Assembly (NCBI GenBank): GCA_944472155.2
Contig: OX235279.1
Location: 155,828,199 to 155,892,198 of the forward strand
DNA length: 64,000 nt
Direction: 5' to 3'
From: Trichobilharzia szidati
Taxonomy: Eukaryota; Platyhelminthes; Trematoda; Strigeidida; Schistosomatidae
In this document: positions 11,115 to 21,769 of the stretch, piece after piece
Position numbering within the stretch: position 1 is the stretch's first letter
Layout of the letters: the number at the start of each line of letters is the position of its first letter
Made by a program: the position numbers and the translations under genes
Notes under the pieces: model-generated
The model's database searches: none
What the model was told of the DNA's origin: nothing
The model's input: only the letters and a program-made list of their open reading frames with translations

Positions 11115-11582
11115 TCATGCTTTAGATGTCACGAGCTGTCCTGAGGTTATGATGTGGTGCATAACATTGCTGGTTATACACGGGAGATCGTTAGATGGGC
11201 AATTGAGTTCCGGATATTTGTCAACAATCGGTTGAAAAGTTGGATCGAGGATTGCTTTCATCTTAACGATTGACAAGCTGGGGCCTAGACAGCTAGTAGT
11301 ATTGTCAATCAGTCGTTTACGGCGGACGTCTACGAGCAAATCATGATGATTAAGTAGGTCCGTTCCGATGATGGGCATTGTGACGTTAGCGAGAAGGAAA
11401 ATCCACTGAATAGGTTTGCGTAAACCCACGTTCAGATAGACGTATTTCCGACCAAAGGTTGCAATTGGTTTTCCATTTGCAGTCTGTAGGTTGAAGTTAG
11501 GATCCTTCTGTCGATCTGCTGCTGTGGCAGGAAGGACGCTGACTTCGACGCCTGTGTCGACTAGATATCTAGTCCTACTCAT
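11115..11582 (-). pseudogene. gypsy aspartic protease
   Basis: The catalytic triad is seen in TRYLVDTGVEVSVLP near the start. The flap region follows (LQTANGKPIATFGRK), then IIGTDLLNHHDLLVD. The frame opens in another phase just as Gag stops at 11582, consistent with frameshift expression of Pol. The frame ends at a stop near 11115, before the RT. Protease would process the Gag-Pol polyprotein. Confidence 0.85.
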
Positions 11583-12451
11583 TATATCATTGATGTAAAG
11601 TAAACGGCTAGTGCCACCGGCGACGGTTGCCGCTGACGCGTGCCGACGGGATAGTTTCCCACAGACTTGGAGGCTTTGCCGAAATCACAAGGTTTTCGAC
11701 AACATTTCGCTTCCTGGCCATAGGTGTTGTGATACCAACACCAGTCAGGATTTTTGAGAGAACGTGTGTTGGACTTAGATCGTCCACGTGCGTTTCGCCG
11801 TTGAGGGGATTTGGAACGACGGTAGGAGGAATTGCTAGGCTTGTTTGACCTAAGCATCTTCTGGACGGAGTTGATTAACTCTATCATTGCAGAATCCTTC
11901 TTCGAAGCCTGTTCGGTAACTGAGTATACTTCGGTAACTGGCTGTTTCGTTATCTCTAGAATTCTATCTGCAGAGACAGCTAAGTCATCTATGAGAACAC
12001 TTTGAAGTGTCACAAGTTCAGTCTGAACTGACTGTGGCGGTTTGGATAAAAATAGTTCTCTGAACAGTCCTTTGTCGAAATGACTTTGACCAATAATCTC
12101 TTTCATTCTTGCCAGCATGCTCACGGCTGACTGGTCCCCTAACTCGATGTTACGAAATAACTCATCCAGACGTTGTCGATCTGTGAGAACGTTTCTCTTG
12201 AGGAGGGATGCCTTGAGCAACTCGTACGAGTTACTTACCGACTTCTGCAGAGTTACGCATCTGCTGAATTCCCGCGGTAGGGCGTGAATAACTGCAAGGA
12301 ACTGTGAACGTTGATCGGTTATGCCATGCTCACAAAAATCAGACTCGGCTATCTGAAACCACGTCTCAGCATTATCTGGCCAATATGGTACGAGCTGAAT
12401 TGTTTTGGCGGTTGAGCGTATGCGAATAACCTTGGGGCTAGGATCACTCAT
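11582..12451 (-). CDS. gypsy Gag with CHCC motif
   Basis: The start chosen is the Met of MSDPSP at 12451, which gives a typical Gag N-terminus; the frame stays open 15 codons further upstream. The LVPYWPDNAETWFQIAESDF stretch is the usual beginning of the retrotransposon Gag fold. Near the C-terminus CWYHNTYGQEAKCCRKPC gives a Cys-His-Cys-Cys pattern in place of the CCHC knuckle, diagnostic of the CsRn1 clade. A basic run (KSPQRRNARGRSK) precedes it and probably binds RNA. The frame is intact at about 290 residues. Confidence 0.85.
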   Translation of the reverse strand: MSDPSPKVIRIRSTAKTIQLVPYWPDNAETWFQIAESDFCEHGITDQRSQFLAVIHALPREFSRCVTLQKSVSNSYELLKASLLKRNVLTDRQRLDELFRNIELGDQSAVSMLARMKEIIGQSHFDKGLFRELFLSKPPQSVQTELVTLQSVLIDDLAVSADRILEITKQPVTEVYSVTEQASKKDSAMIELINSVQKMLRSNKPSNSSYRRSKSPQRRNARGRSKSNTRSLKNPDWCWYHNTYGQEAKCCRKPCDFGKASKSVGNYPVGTRQRQPSPVALAVYFTSMI

Positions 12452-12553
12452 GAAGAAAAGTATGCTGATTACAAAAGAGTACAAGAATAAACACAAAAAG
12501 GAACGAACTCACCGGGTTTATCTGCGTGTGAATTGAAGATGTAGTTCGTGGTT

Positions 12554-12563
12554 GGGCTCACCA
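12554..12563 (-). promoter_or_regulatory. gypsy primer-binding site
   Basis: The minus strand reads TGGTGAGCCC directly inside the 5' LTR, complementary to a tRNA 3' end of the form GGGCTCACCA. CsRn1-clade elements are described as using tRNA-Trp; which tRNA fits here cannot be decided from the window. Confidence 0.65.
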
Positions 12564-12564
12564 G

Positions 12565-12910
12565 TTTAGGGATTGCTGGTGTCGACGTTCGCGAACTGTA
12601 CGGAGTATACGAACTCAAGATCTTATACCAACAACTTCTATAGTGTTCGTTCTTGGAGTACCAAAGATAAAGCAAAAGACCAGATTTAGCCGTCCAAAGT
12701 ACGTATTATATTTCGGGACCAAATCGCGGGTTGAAGTGAATGCTTAGCTAGCTAGTAACCGTGCACGCACGTGACACGACGGAGTACCAAATGGCGGGGA
12801 TGCTTGACCGGAAGCCTTCAGCTAAACAAGTCGACTTAAACAGTGAGGGTCAGCATCCAATGTTGAGTGATGATTGCTGTGGTCAATAATTTTGGGGAAT
12901 TATTTACCGC
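12565..12910 (-). repeat. gypsy 5' LTR
   Basis: It is nearly identical to 7781-8126. The last three bases before the target duplication (GAG at 12911-12913) differ from the corresponding TAC at 8127-8129. Confidence 0.9.
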
Positions 12911-12913
12911 GAG

Positions 12914-13050
12914 AAGATTGACTGGACCGGAACTTTCTACTTAAAAGAACACATTCAGACGCTGTTTCAACCGTGGCCAAACATGGAATAAGTTTTCTTC
13001 TTCTCTGCAAGAGTGCCGCTTCCCGTTATTGCCTGTTTTTCTTTTGCTTC
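12914..13050 (+). pseudogene. PLE-B GIY-YIG fragment, part 3
   Basis: From the right AAGAT the sequence resumes the PLE-B frame (GATTGACTGG..CCGGAACTTTC, then AACACATTCAGACGCTGTTT). It parallels the reverse complement of about 22.50-22.35 kb. The match fades around 13050. Confidence 0.65.
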
Positions 13051-13860
13051 GCTTGTCATCGCAGTTGTTATGTCACTATTCTCTTGGTTTACACCCCTCA
13101 TTCGAGCATTCTTTCGACACTATTGGATTTGCATTTATACTATCCGGATTTATTATTAGTGATATTACCTCTTTTCTCAGTACATGCCTCCACCTGTTTC
13201 ACTTCACATATTGCTAATTTCCTGATGAACTTCTCATTGCAGCCTTACGATCACTTCTTCAATGCATGCCGCCTTGTACTAGCCACGCCCCGGACACATT
13301 TTATAACCTTGAACTGACTCGTCTATTTTCCTTCTCCACATTGGCTGAATCTATTATGACTAATCACTACCACTGTCTCCCATTTCACAATATCTTGCGA
13401 TTGAATTCAGCCTATCACGTTTGTCACACATGCTACTGATTTTGCTGCCTCATATCTGACCTCGCATTCCACGTAAATTGTATCCGCCACGTGACTGGCC
13501 ATGATTGTCACGACAACAAATATTGTATCTTATAATCGTGAGAAACAGGAAGTTATTGAAAGGAATAGCCTTCGTTCAGATTGGCTTTTATTGCAGAAAA
13601 CGTCTGTGTGCTGAAGTTGTGACAATGGTAATTACACACAAATATGTCCATGACTCGACCGACAGTTAACATAGTGATTTGGAATGAAGAGCAAGCCGAG
13701 GAAAATTCACGCCGAGTGTAATAGTGACACCTTGAAAGTAGTGTTGAGGCCAATGAACCTCCCGACCGGATTGCGTCGTTTTCGCGGATGGCCCTGGTGA
13801 CGTTGCAGTTTCATTAATTGGAGGTATTGACACGTCGTTCAGGTTATGTTTGTCATTGTT
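13050..13860. other. no recognisable gene
   Basis: T-rich sequence with short open stretches that carry no family signature. Confidence 0.4.
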
Positions 13861-13861
13861 T

Positions 13862-14182
13862 TCAGTGATTGATAAGTGCTGGCTTCACTCTCTCAATACT
13901 GATGTCCTCCGCTGGATCCACCCGTTGTAGTTCTTTGAGATCAGGTGAGGGAGTTAGTAAGTCTACTCGCCTGGTGGAGATCTCTTCGCACATGTAATCT
14001 ACTGTTCTAACAAGTGGCACAATCCATAAATAACACAAGTCTATTACTAACACTATTCTCGGGTATTTTAGAGGTGAAGTCGAAGACAACAGTAATCCTA
14101 TATTGCACGCTTTTCTTGTGCAGACTTCGTAGAGTCTTAACCAGTCACTTCGCTGTTCCAGGAAATGGTGAGTTATACACAT
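13862..14182 (-). pseudogene. possible gypsy integrase C-terminal relic
   Basis: The frame ends in VDPAEDISIERVKPALINH, resembling the VSIDRLKPA ending of gypsy integrases such as the one at 8.7 kb. The upstream part is not recognised. A 50-base stretch at 14030-14080 is shared with 20687-20735, which lies next to a protease relic, suggesting both come from one LTR element family. Confidence 0.3.
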
Positions 14183-14199
14183 CTAGAAGTGGGCGAAAA

Positions 14200-15110
14200 T
14201 GAAGATCCAGTTTGCGGACTTTGGGTAGACAGTAAAGACGTGGAGTGTTGGTCGCTGAAGACTACATCGATTCATACTTGGCTGACGTCAGTACTCCTTT
14301 TCGTTCAGGCTTCATAGAGAATGATTCATCAGTTACTGTGCTTTTGCACTGACGTCTTTGGAATTGCCAGGGGATTGGAATTTAGTTCCATCATCCAAAA
14401 TACACTTCATTTTCTCAACGTAATCGCTTTGCCCAATAACACTGTGCCATCGTTTTTATCCGGCTTTCGCTCTTTCTAATTTCTCCTAGAGCTTCTCTGT
14501 GTTGCTTAGATAACAGGCCATTTATGCTGAATGCCTATTATCTTTGTGCCGTCGTCATCTGTCAACTAGCGTAATTCGTAACCTAGCTGGTTCATCATCC
14601 GTTGATGGAGTTAGGTCAGACCTTCGAGAATGCAAACTGTGTATCTGTGTCTCATTGACTAACTTTCCGATCACGGTCACTAAACTGGGCATCTAGAGAT
14701 AACACCTCCAGTAAAAACTGAATGAGCGCAGTATTGTGAAAATTATGAACATACAGTCCAGAATTGACGAGAATTTCTACCACAGCTGTCGGCTTTCAAG
14801 AGACTTGGCCAGACCAATTCTTTCCTATTCTTTCTCTTCGCTGTTACGTTATTAAGATATCAACATACACACTGCAAACTGCTGTTTGTCGGTTGCAGGC
14901 AGTCGGAAGGAGGCTTTCGACATGGGTTTCGTGCTCTCTCGCAGTCGTGAGCAGCACTGGCTCATAGAATTCAATATGCAACAAGCGAGCGACTAGACAC
15001 ACTGCAGATTCCATTCACTAACCCATATCAGTTGGGAAATAATTGTGCATTCACACAACCGTCAAGTTTCAAGGCGAGCTAGCTAGCTGACTGACCATTC
15101 ACCCACTGAG
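14200..15110. other. no recognisable gene; LINE leader at the right end
   Basis: No coding signature is seen in 14200-15000. The last ~100 bases immediately precede the LINE ORF and may be its leader. Confidence 0.4.
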
Positions 15111-18044
15111 ATGGAATTCAAGTACTACTGGGTGCTGAACCATATTGACGAACTTAAATACTTCAAATGCTATTTCAAATCTCATCTTTACTTGATCCTC
15201 ATAAATGCTAGATCTGTTTTAAATAAACTACCAATGCTCAGAGCACTCACATTAATATACAAACCCCCTATAATTGTCTTCACTGAATCCTGGTGTCATT
15301 CGAACATACTGGATGAAGAGATAAGCTTAGATAACTACACACACTTTCGGTGTGACAGGGAAGGTGGTAAGGGAGGGAGTTGCCTCATGTGCTTTCTGAA
15401 TACACTTACTGTATCACAGCTAGAAAGTAGTGCACTTAACATGCCTGAGACTGTATGGGTTAACTTACACATAAATAACGCAATAGTATTAATAGGATGC
15501 ACCTACAGAGCACCTGGCACCTTTAGTAATTACGAGACCCAACTTATTAATACTCTAGAACAATTATCCACCCTCCACTACGATCATAAGATCCTATGTG
15601 GAGACTTTAACTTACCAGAAATCAACTGGGAAATACCCACAGGTCCAACTAAACTTGATAAGTTCTTAGGCACACTGGATATACTTGGCTGGAAGCAGAC
15701 TGTCACAACCCCTACAAGAGGTAATAACGTACTAGACTTAATCTTCTGCCACAATATAAGTCCCCTTTCTACCCTAGTAGGTTCTGAGTTTTCAGGGAGT
15801 GACCACAAAACAGTGCTGTGTGCACTGCCACTTCCGTCAAGTAGCAATGCAACCCATACCCCTACTTCACAACAAATAACTTACAGGAACTACAGTAAGG
15901 CAGACTGGACTCTAGTAAAATCAATGCTAAGATGCTCAGAAAGGAGTGAGTACTTCTATACTGATAGCCTCTCGAAAGCTCTAGACATCTTTTACTATAA
16001 CTCAAACACATGCTTAGATGCTGTCATCCCATTTCAAACACTAAAGTTTTCCCCACATAGAAAGTCATTCATAAAGCCAAAGGATCGTAGGAAACTGAAA
16101 AGACTGTCAACAAGTTACTTCAGGCGACACGACTTTAGTACACTAGGGTCAATACTTAGTACTCTTAGCTCCATCTCGCAAGCTCATAACTTGCGTATGA
16201 GAAATGAAGAATGCACCGCACTAGCAAGCACCACCAGAGTAGGTGCTCTCACAGAAATCCTAAAGAAACGAATGAATCGCCAAAGCCATAAAATTTCTCT
16301 CCTTATAAACAAGGGCAAACTATACAGCAACCATGCAGACATGTGTGAACTGTTTAATGAGACGTTTGCAGCTAACTACCTTAAGCCCACACGTCGACTT
16401 CTCGGTTTACAATCTACAATAGAACTCCCTTCTTCCTCAACGCTGAAACAAATCACTACAGTTCATTTCTCTTACTCTAATATTAACCAAGCCATTAATA
16501 CTCTTAAAAGCTCTAGTAGCGCTGGTTTTGACGGTATACCATCGTATCTTTATAAACACGGTGGTTCTGACATTTCCGTTTTATTACTTAAGATTTTTAC
16601 AATGTCCCTAGAAAGCCAAACCTATCCAGATAAATGGAAAACGACATTTATAGTACCTAAACACAAATCCGGATCAAAAACTGAAGTCAACAACTATAGG
16701 CCAATCAATATTACACCCATAGTATCTAGAATCATTGAACGAATAGTTAAAGATGATATCCTCAAACATATGCTCAGCTGCAATATTCTAATTCCCAACC
16801 AACATGGATTCCTAAAATCCAGATCATGCAAGACATGTCACCTTGACTTCTTTAACTATATAACTAGCAGCCGAGACAAACAACAACTAGTACTAGTCAT
16901 CTACTTCGACATATCCGAAGCCTTTGACCGCGTTGACCATTTGCTTCTAATAAATAAGCTAAACTCTTTAGGAATAAGTAACCCATTATTAGGATGGATT
17001 GAATCATTCCTTAACAATAAGTCCCAAGTAGTTAGACTGGGTTCTGTAAACTCTAAACCTAGTACAGTCACTTCTGGAGTAGTTCAAGGTAGCGTCTTAG
17101 GCCCCCTCCTATTCACTCTATATGTCAACGACATATGCAGCTGTTTCTCACTGGGTAAACCATTCATCTTTGCAGATGATCTTAAAGTAGCTTACACATT
17201 CCACTGTGATGACTTAGGGTACTTTCAGAAAGCTGTTCAGGAAGAACTAGATAGAGTAACTGCATGGTCCTCCACATGGAACCTAAAATTCAACCTTAAA
17301 AAATGTGGTTGGATCTGTTTCGGTGCACCCTCAATAAATATTAAACTGGTACTTGAATCTCTTGACTTGCCTAAACTCCAAAGTGTTGCTGGCCTAGGAC
17401 TCAGGTACTCTAGTGACTTGACATTTTCTGAGCAAGTGGCGACACAGACGCGTAAATCGAGGATGCTATTAGGATGCATACTCAGGAATTTCCACAGCTA
17501 CGAAGCGAAACTATTATTATATAAAACTTGTGTCAGACCACTACTTGAATATTGTCCATTTATTCTCAGCAGCACTCGCGTAAGTGACAAACTTAAAATA
17601 GAAAGTGTCCAACGATACTTCACGTCTAAACTACTAGGATTTGACTGCGAAAAGGACTACACATCAAGGTGTATAACTCTAGGTATCGACCCACTCTGGA
17701 TGAGACGACTGAGCATTAACCTAACATTTTTCTTTAAAATATTGCATAAAATATCATTCTCAGACAGCAAGGAGATACAGTTCTCAACGGAAGGCTCTTA
17801 CAACCTTTGTAACCAAACGTGCACAGTATCTAGGAAAAACTGTAAGACAGCACTCCGTGCAAACTTCTTCATAGTCATGTACTCTAAGATCTGGAACAGT
17901 TTACCCCTAGAAATAAGGACCTGTCACTCTATTATAACCTTCAAACGCTTGCTATATAAACTGCTTCATCCAAATGACTATGCCAATCACACCGCACCAC
18001 TAATTTCTAAAACGCATGAGCTATTAGAACACTATAACGCCTAG
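15111..18044 (+). CDS. intact CR1-type LINE endonuclease-reverse transcriptase
   Basis: The 977-codon frame has no internal stop. Residues ~25-240 are an AP-type endonuclease: LILINARSVLNKL, FTESW, GDFNLPEINW, and SGSDHKTVLC with the catalytic His. The RT follows with FIVPKHKSGSKTEVNNYRPI (~510), YFDISEAFDRVDH (~597), GVVQGSVLGPLLFTLYVND (~656) and the FADD active site in FIFADDLKVAY (~685). A thumb/C-terminal region with LLEYCPFIL comes near 810. No RNase H is present, as in CR1. The Met at 15111 lies ~27 residues before the endonuclease core, so the domain set is complete. No PHD-type ORF1 was found upstream. Confidence 0.93.
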   Translation: MEFKYYWVLNHIDELKYFKCYFKSHLYLILINARSVLNKLPMLRALTLIYKPPIIVFTESWCHSNILDEEISLDNYTHFRCDREGGKGGSCLMCFLNTLTVSQLESSALNMPETVWVNLHINNAIVLIGCTYRAPGTFSNYETQLINTLEQLSTLHYDHKILCGDFNLPEINWEIPTGPTKLDKFLGTLDILGWKQTVTTPTRGNNVLDLIFCHNISPLSTLVGSEFSGSDHKTVLCALPLPSSSNATHTPTSQQITYRNYSKADWTLVKSMLRCSERSEYFYTDSLSKALDIFYYNSNTCLDAVIPFQTLKFSPHRKSFIKPKDRRKLKRLSTSYFRRHDFSTLGSILSTLSSISQAHNLRMRNEECTALASTTRVGALTEILKKRMNRQSHKISLLINKGKLYSNHADMCELFNETFAANYLKPTRRLLGLQSTIELPSSSTLKQITTVHFSYSNINQAINTLKSSSSAGFDGIPSYLYKHGGSDISVLLLKIFTMSLESQTYPDKWKTTFIVPKHKSGSKTEVNNYRPINITPIVSRIIERIVKDDILKHMLSCNILIPNQHGFLKSRSCKTCHLDFFNYITSSRDKQQLVLVIYFDISEAFDRVDHLLLINKLNSLGISNPLLGWIESFLNNKSQVVRLGSVNSKPSTVTSGVVQGSVLGPLLFTLYVNDICSCFSLGKPFIFADDLKVAYTFHCDDLGYFQKAVQEELDRVTAWSSTWNLKFNLKKCGWICFGAPSINIKLVLESLDLPKLQSVAGLGLRYSSDLTFSEQVATQTRKSRMLLGCILRNFHSYEAKLLLYKTCVRPLLEYCPFILSSTRVSDKLKIESVQRYFTSKLLGFDCEKDYTSRCITLGIDPLWMRRLSINLTFFFKILHKISFSDSKEIQFSTEGSYNLCNQTCTVSRKNCKTALRANFFIVMYSKIWNSLPLEIRTCHSIITFKRLLYKLLHPNDYANHTAPLISKTHELLEHYNA

Positions 18045-18300
18045 ACTCATTACTAAATATTATGACACTAAATAAACCTTAAGACTTTGCAAAAATACAT
18101 GAAAGAACAACTAGATTATAGGTAATGTTTACTATACAATGATATACTTTATAAACATATATACACATAAAATATTAACGTCCTGTTCATTTTTACATAC
18201 TTTGTCTTTCTGCTATTCTGCTGCTGAGATTACTATTCTACATACCTCCTGGTCGAGGTCGAACAACCCAACATCTAAACTGAAATGACCATTTATTTTT
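18045..18300 (+). other. LINE 3' untranslated region
   Basis: Non-coding sequence follows the stop, with AATAAA-like motifs (TAAATAAACC near 18065). No poly-A tail is evident; a T-run at 18296-18310 belongs to the adjoining SINE. Confidence 0.5.
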
Positions 18301-18304
18301 TTAT

Positions 18305-18448
18305 TTTTTTTGATTTACAGCTTGATTCCACACCGTATTTTCAGTACAAGTGTGGAATTTTCAGCATGGATATCGGTAGCCCAAATTCAGGCCGACCATA
18401 GATATCGGGTGTGCGCCGGCAGGGGATCGAACCGCGGACCATGTGCAT
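18305..18448 (-). mobile_element. tRNA-headed SINE, family 1, truncated
   Basis: Its body and the 3' part of its tRNA-like head match 2277-2420, ending abruptly at ATGTGCAT (18448), so the A box is missing. The join at 18448 leads into a cysteine-rich open frame, suggesting 5' truncation on insertion or a recombination point. Confidence 0.75.
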
Positions 18449-18654
18449 TTTTCAAACTCAAATTCCATGAACGATCCGATGCTACCATTTGAAAACGATG
18501 GCTTACATTCTGTACAAGGAGTATTCTTGATCTGAAATAAGGAAACAACTGGTTTACAAGCAGTTTTCAATGTATTACTCAACTTACATGTACATTCTGC
18601 CATGCCGACGCAAATGGCGCAAATGGATAGTTCTAGAATCGACCTCGGCGCCAT
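18449..18654 (-). CDS. small cysteine-rich ORF fragment, unrecognised
   Basis: Starting at the Met at 18654 the frame reads MAPRSILELSICAICVGMAE, then CTCKLS, and NTPCTECKPSF, with six cysteines in ~50 residues. The frame stays open into the SINE at 18448, but that part is SINE sequence. No family is recognised. It could be an exon of a host gene or chance. Confidence 0.25.
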
Positions 18655-18659
18655 TTGAT

Positions 18660-19640
18660 GCAGTAAAACAATCTAACATGATCTTATCTAATTTTCGTAT
18701 CAAAGATCAAATTTCTTTCCTATTATAAAACTACGATTAGACTGGTGAAAAAATGGAATAAATACATTATTGACTCAAAATAATACATCAATAAACTTTC
18801 AGTCAAGGATGCTGTCCACAACAAAGTTATATAGGAGAATTGACTTCAAGCTTTATTTTTCCCAGATATTTGTATTACATTCATCTCATGTCTGGGTTTT
18901 TTGTTAATGCGAAGACAATATTTCTATATCTCTTTATGTGTTACACAGACAGACTATTTTGCAGAATGTCCCGACTGACTCTAATGTCAGAAAGAACAAA
19001 CAAACTGTAAATTCAACATACATCGAAACATGTGTAATTTATATAATAGCTTATCCATGCCTGTACAATTGGTATGTTCCTGCATAAACAGGAATTAATA
19101 AATATTAATGTATCTTGACTAAGACACTGGCGAGACTAAAAGACCTGTGTTTTGAAGAACCAGATACTAATCAAATATGTAGATATGATGGAAAAGAATT
19201 GCAGCCCACGTGGATGATTTTGATGTAGTTGTGTTCCCCGAACAGGAATATTTCCCAACTAGTGATCAGTTACTGATCGAAAATGTCTAAATCATGAAGC
19301 CATAGGTAGAATAGACCACGCAGTCACGGAGTTAATTTTCACGTTTCATGAGCGTCAAATTAGGATACTAAGAGACACTGTGTGTGCTATAGCAAAGCTG
19401 GCTATACCGAAAAGTCAAAACATTTGTCCGACACAGAATGGCACATACTCTAGGCCGAGTCACCAGTGGAGGAACATTGGGAGGAGGTAAACGCGAATAC
19501 AGAATGATGAATCGACCGTCATCACAAGAGCATACAAAGGCAATAGCACGGTTGCTATGATCTCTGAACATTATGAAAATAAAGCTGTTTGACACCTTAA
19601 TATCGGGCCTATTGAGTAAGTCACCGTGACAAAGTCAAGG
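18660..19640. other. no recognisable gene
   Basis: A short stretch near 19120-19160 (TTGACTAAGACACTGGCGA and on) recurs at 21555-21595 (TTGACTAAGACGCTGGCAA), so part of this DNA belongs to a dispersed repeat. Nothing else is seen. Confidence 0.4.
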
Positions 19641-20475
19641 TTTACATTGAATAAGTCAAAGGCAGAGACAAACAAAATGTCCCAATCAATAAAAGAGACA
19701 CTTGGTGTATCAGTTTGGCTTATTCTGGCCCCAAAATGTTGCAGCTCCTGTAGATTTTATGGATTACCAAAACAAAAACCTGACACCCAAATGTGGATTT
19801 TACTAATTCCCCAACCCACAAACACTTCAAATACATTTATCGAATACTAGGTGAATTTGAAATGAAAGTGGCATATGGAGTGAAGAATTCGCACGAATTT
19901 AATGGAAAAGTCACCGCGATTTATATTGAAGGAGATGAGGTGACGGCAAGTGTTGGTACTTATTCGTTGTTCACTAATGTTCCCATTAAAGACTCTTCAA
20001 GTATTATTCATAATTTACTTCGTTCTGGCAATTGACTTAGTGATCGTTATCCTTTAAATTCAAATGAAATTATGAAGGCATTGGCGCTATGTATACGCTC
20101 CAGGTTATTTACATTTGGAGGGGCTCTTTACCGTCAAACAGAAGGCGTTACCATAGAATCACCAGTGTCTCCGCTAGTCGCCGATCTGTCCATGCACTGA
20201 TTAGAAACTAATGCAATTGTGAGATGCGCTAATCATCCAAGAATGTGTTTAAGATACGTGGTTGATACCTTCGTCATGGTCAGACGCAGCATATTGAATG
20301 AACTTTTTCATTTAATAAGCAATATGTCAGAAACCATTACGTCTTCATGAGAAGTTGAATCCAACGAAAATGATTTGGATTTCCTGGAGTGTTTGGTAAA
20401 AAGACAACCAGATGGTAAATTTAAAATAAGCATTTCAGAAAGCTGACACATACGGACTGATGGCTAGACTACTTT
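19640..20475 (+). pseudogene. PLE-C reverse transcriptase relic
   Basis: Fragments in order on the plus strand: FYGLPKQKPD (~19755), FTNSPTHKHFKYIYRILGEF (~19795), a motif-A-like SVGTYSLFTNVPIKDSSS (~19950), LYRQTEGVTIESPVSPLVAD (~20130, motif B), and RYVVDTFVMVRRS (~20255), where the catalytic YVDD has become YVVD. LDFLECLVKRQPDGKF follows (~20375). Stops and shifts are frequent. The sequence differs from both PLE-A and PLE-B. Confidence 0.75.
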
Positions 20476-20739
20476 TCAGAACATCCCTTTACCACCCAAA
20501 GTAACTGTGGCCAAGAATCTGATTAACAGACCTAAACGTCCAGTTACTGAGGTGGAAGAGATCAACAGGGAACTACAGTTGGTTCAGTCCACTCTCGCCT
20601 TTCAGTGGTCTCTCCGCTTATGTATTCCACCTTTGCGACAAGTGCTACAATCGTACATAGCGTTGATGCATCCATGGACAACACAAGTTTATTACTAACA
20701 TTAGTCTCGGATATCTTTTAGATGAAGTGAGAGACATCG

Positions 20740-20995
20740 CTCTAGCATAGACTTCTCGGTTGACGCAGGAGCTGCACTCGGTATCATGGGAGAAACGTAG
20801 GCCGAACCGAGACGATGAAAGTCCCCCTTCACGCTGCAGGCGGCCAATGAAACCCAGATCACAGCATTCGGGCAGAAATCACTGACACCTCACCCCGGGC
20901 CCAGACGAGGGCTTGCCTAGGTTTTCGCTGTTGCTGACCTGGACCTAGCAATCCTCAGCAAAGACTTCCTGGAAAGATGTGACTTATTCTTTTAA
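20740..20995 (+). pseudogene. LTR-element aspartic protease relic
   Basis: Translation gives DFSVDAGAALGI, a decayed form of the catalytic D[TS]GA motif. After a frame change come LAILSKDFLERCDLF, resembling the IIGxDFLxxxDLLVD ending of gypsy proteases, and FGQKS. Strongly degenerate, with no RT nearby. Confidence 0.4.
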
Positions 20996-21079
20996 ACTCA
21001 AGACAGACATTGAACAATGAAAGAAGTGAAGCGTCTGGACGCCGTTATCATTCCCCCTTTTGTTTTGCTTGATTTCTTA

Positions 21080-21375
21080 TAGTTTACCTGGAAAGGTGTA
21101 CGCGGTTTGGAGTTATCATTGAGAGAAGCTAGAGTAGGAGGCACTATGCGTCACTCGACTTGTGATCAAGTTGAAGTGGGACGAATTGAAGATGTTGTCT
21201 GTCAATTAAGGCACTCAGGCATAACCCAACCACTCCTCTTACAGTTTATCAACTCGTGTATTTTACCTATTCTTCTTTACTGTTCACCCGTATTCTTTCC
21301 TGGATTGCTTAAAAAGACTATGTCATACTTCGTAGAACTCTGAAGACTGTCAGTAGAATGAGTAGTATAGGTGTG
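21080..21375 (+). pseudogene. LINE RT C-terminal fragment
   Basis: The frame VCQLRHSGITQPLLLQFINS followed by CILPILLYCSPVFFPGLLKK matches the region after the RT palm in jockey/CR1-like LINEs. The frame shifts at 21345 and decays. Confidence 0.5.
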
Positions 21376-21769
21376 TATAGGTGACGATCTCTGTGTGAAT
21401 TCTAGGACTGGTTCATCTTCACTTGGGATTGAAGGGGACAAATTATAATGCAGTCAGCCCATTGTCTCCTCTAACAATAAACTGGGTTACACGTCAACAA
21501 ATATTATCTTCCGAAAATGCTACAACACATTGCTTGATTATTCCTTCCAGTACCTTGACTAAGACGCTGGCAATCTAAGACACCTGTGTTCTGAAGGACA
21601 GCACTATCACTATTGTTGGGGACAACTTCTCTTTTTGACAAACGTCATAGAGGTAGGGAGCTGACCCACGTACATGGTGTTTATGGACATTCAATAATTT
21701 GCCCCTAGTAAACCACTCATGAATTGGGGAAGTTTCAGAGCAAACGCACTGCGTGCATCTGGACCACAA

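Larger units (their letters stand above)
7781..12913 (-). mobile_element. CsRn1/Boudicca-like gypsy LTR retrotransposon
   Basis: A 5.13-kb element on the minus strand is bounded by ~345-bp LTRs and by AAGAT on each side (7776-7780 and 12914-12918), a 5-bp target-site duplication typical of gypsy elements. The PLE-B sequence reads through once the element is removed. Order: LTR, primer-binding site, Gag, protease, RT-RNase H, integrase, polypurine tract, LTR. The CHCC Gag motif is a known hallmark of the CsRn1 clade. Several frame breaks in pol make this copy non-autonomous. Confidence 0.9.
4230..13050 (+). repeat. segment U, partial copy 4, split by three insertions
   Basis: From the match at GGCCTAAATACAAC the sequence follows the other U copies (plus at 50.95-52.31 kb, minus at 24.09-22.31 kb) through the PLE-B relic. 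Compared with the uninterrupted copy at 22.3-23.5 kb, three stretches are extra: about 5662-6630, about 6786-7748, and 7781-12913 (a gypsy element). The PLE-B match resumes after each, the last time at 12914-13050. Confidence 0.8.
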
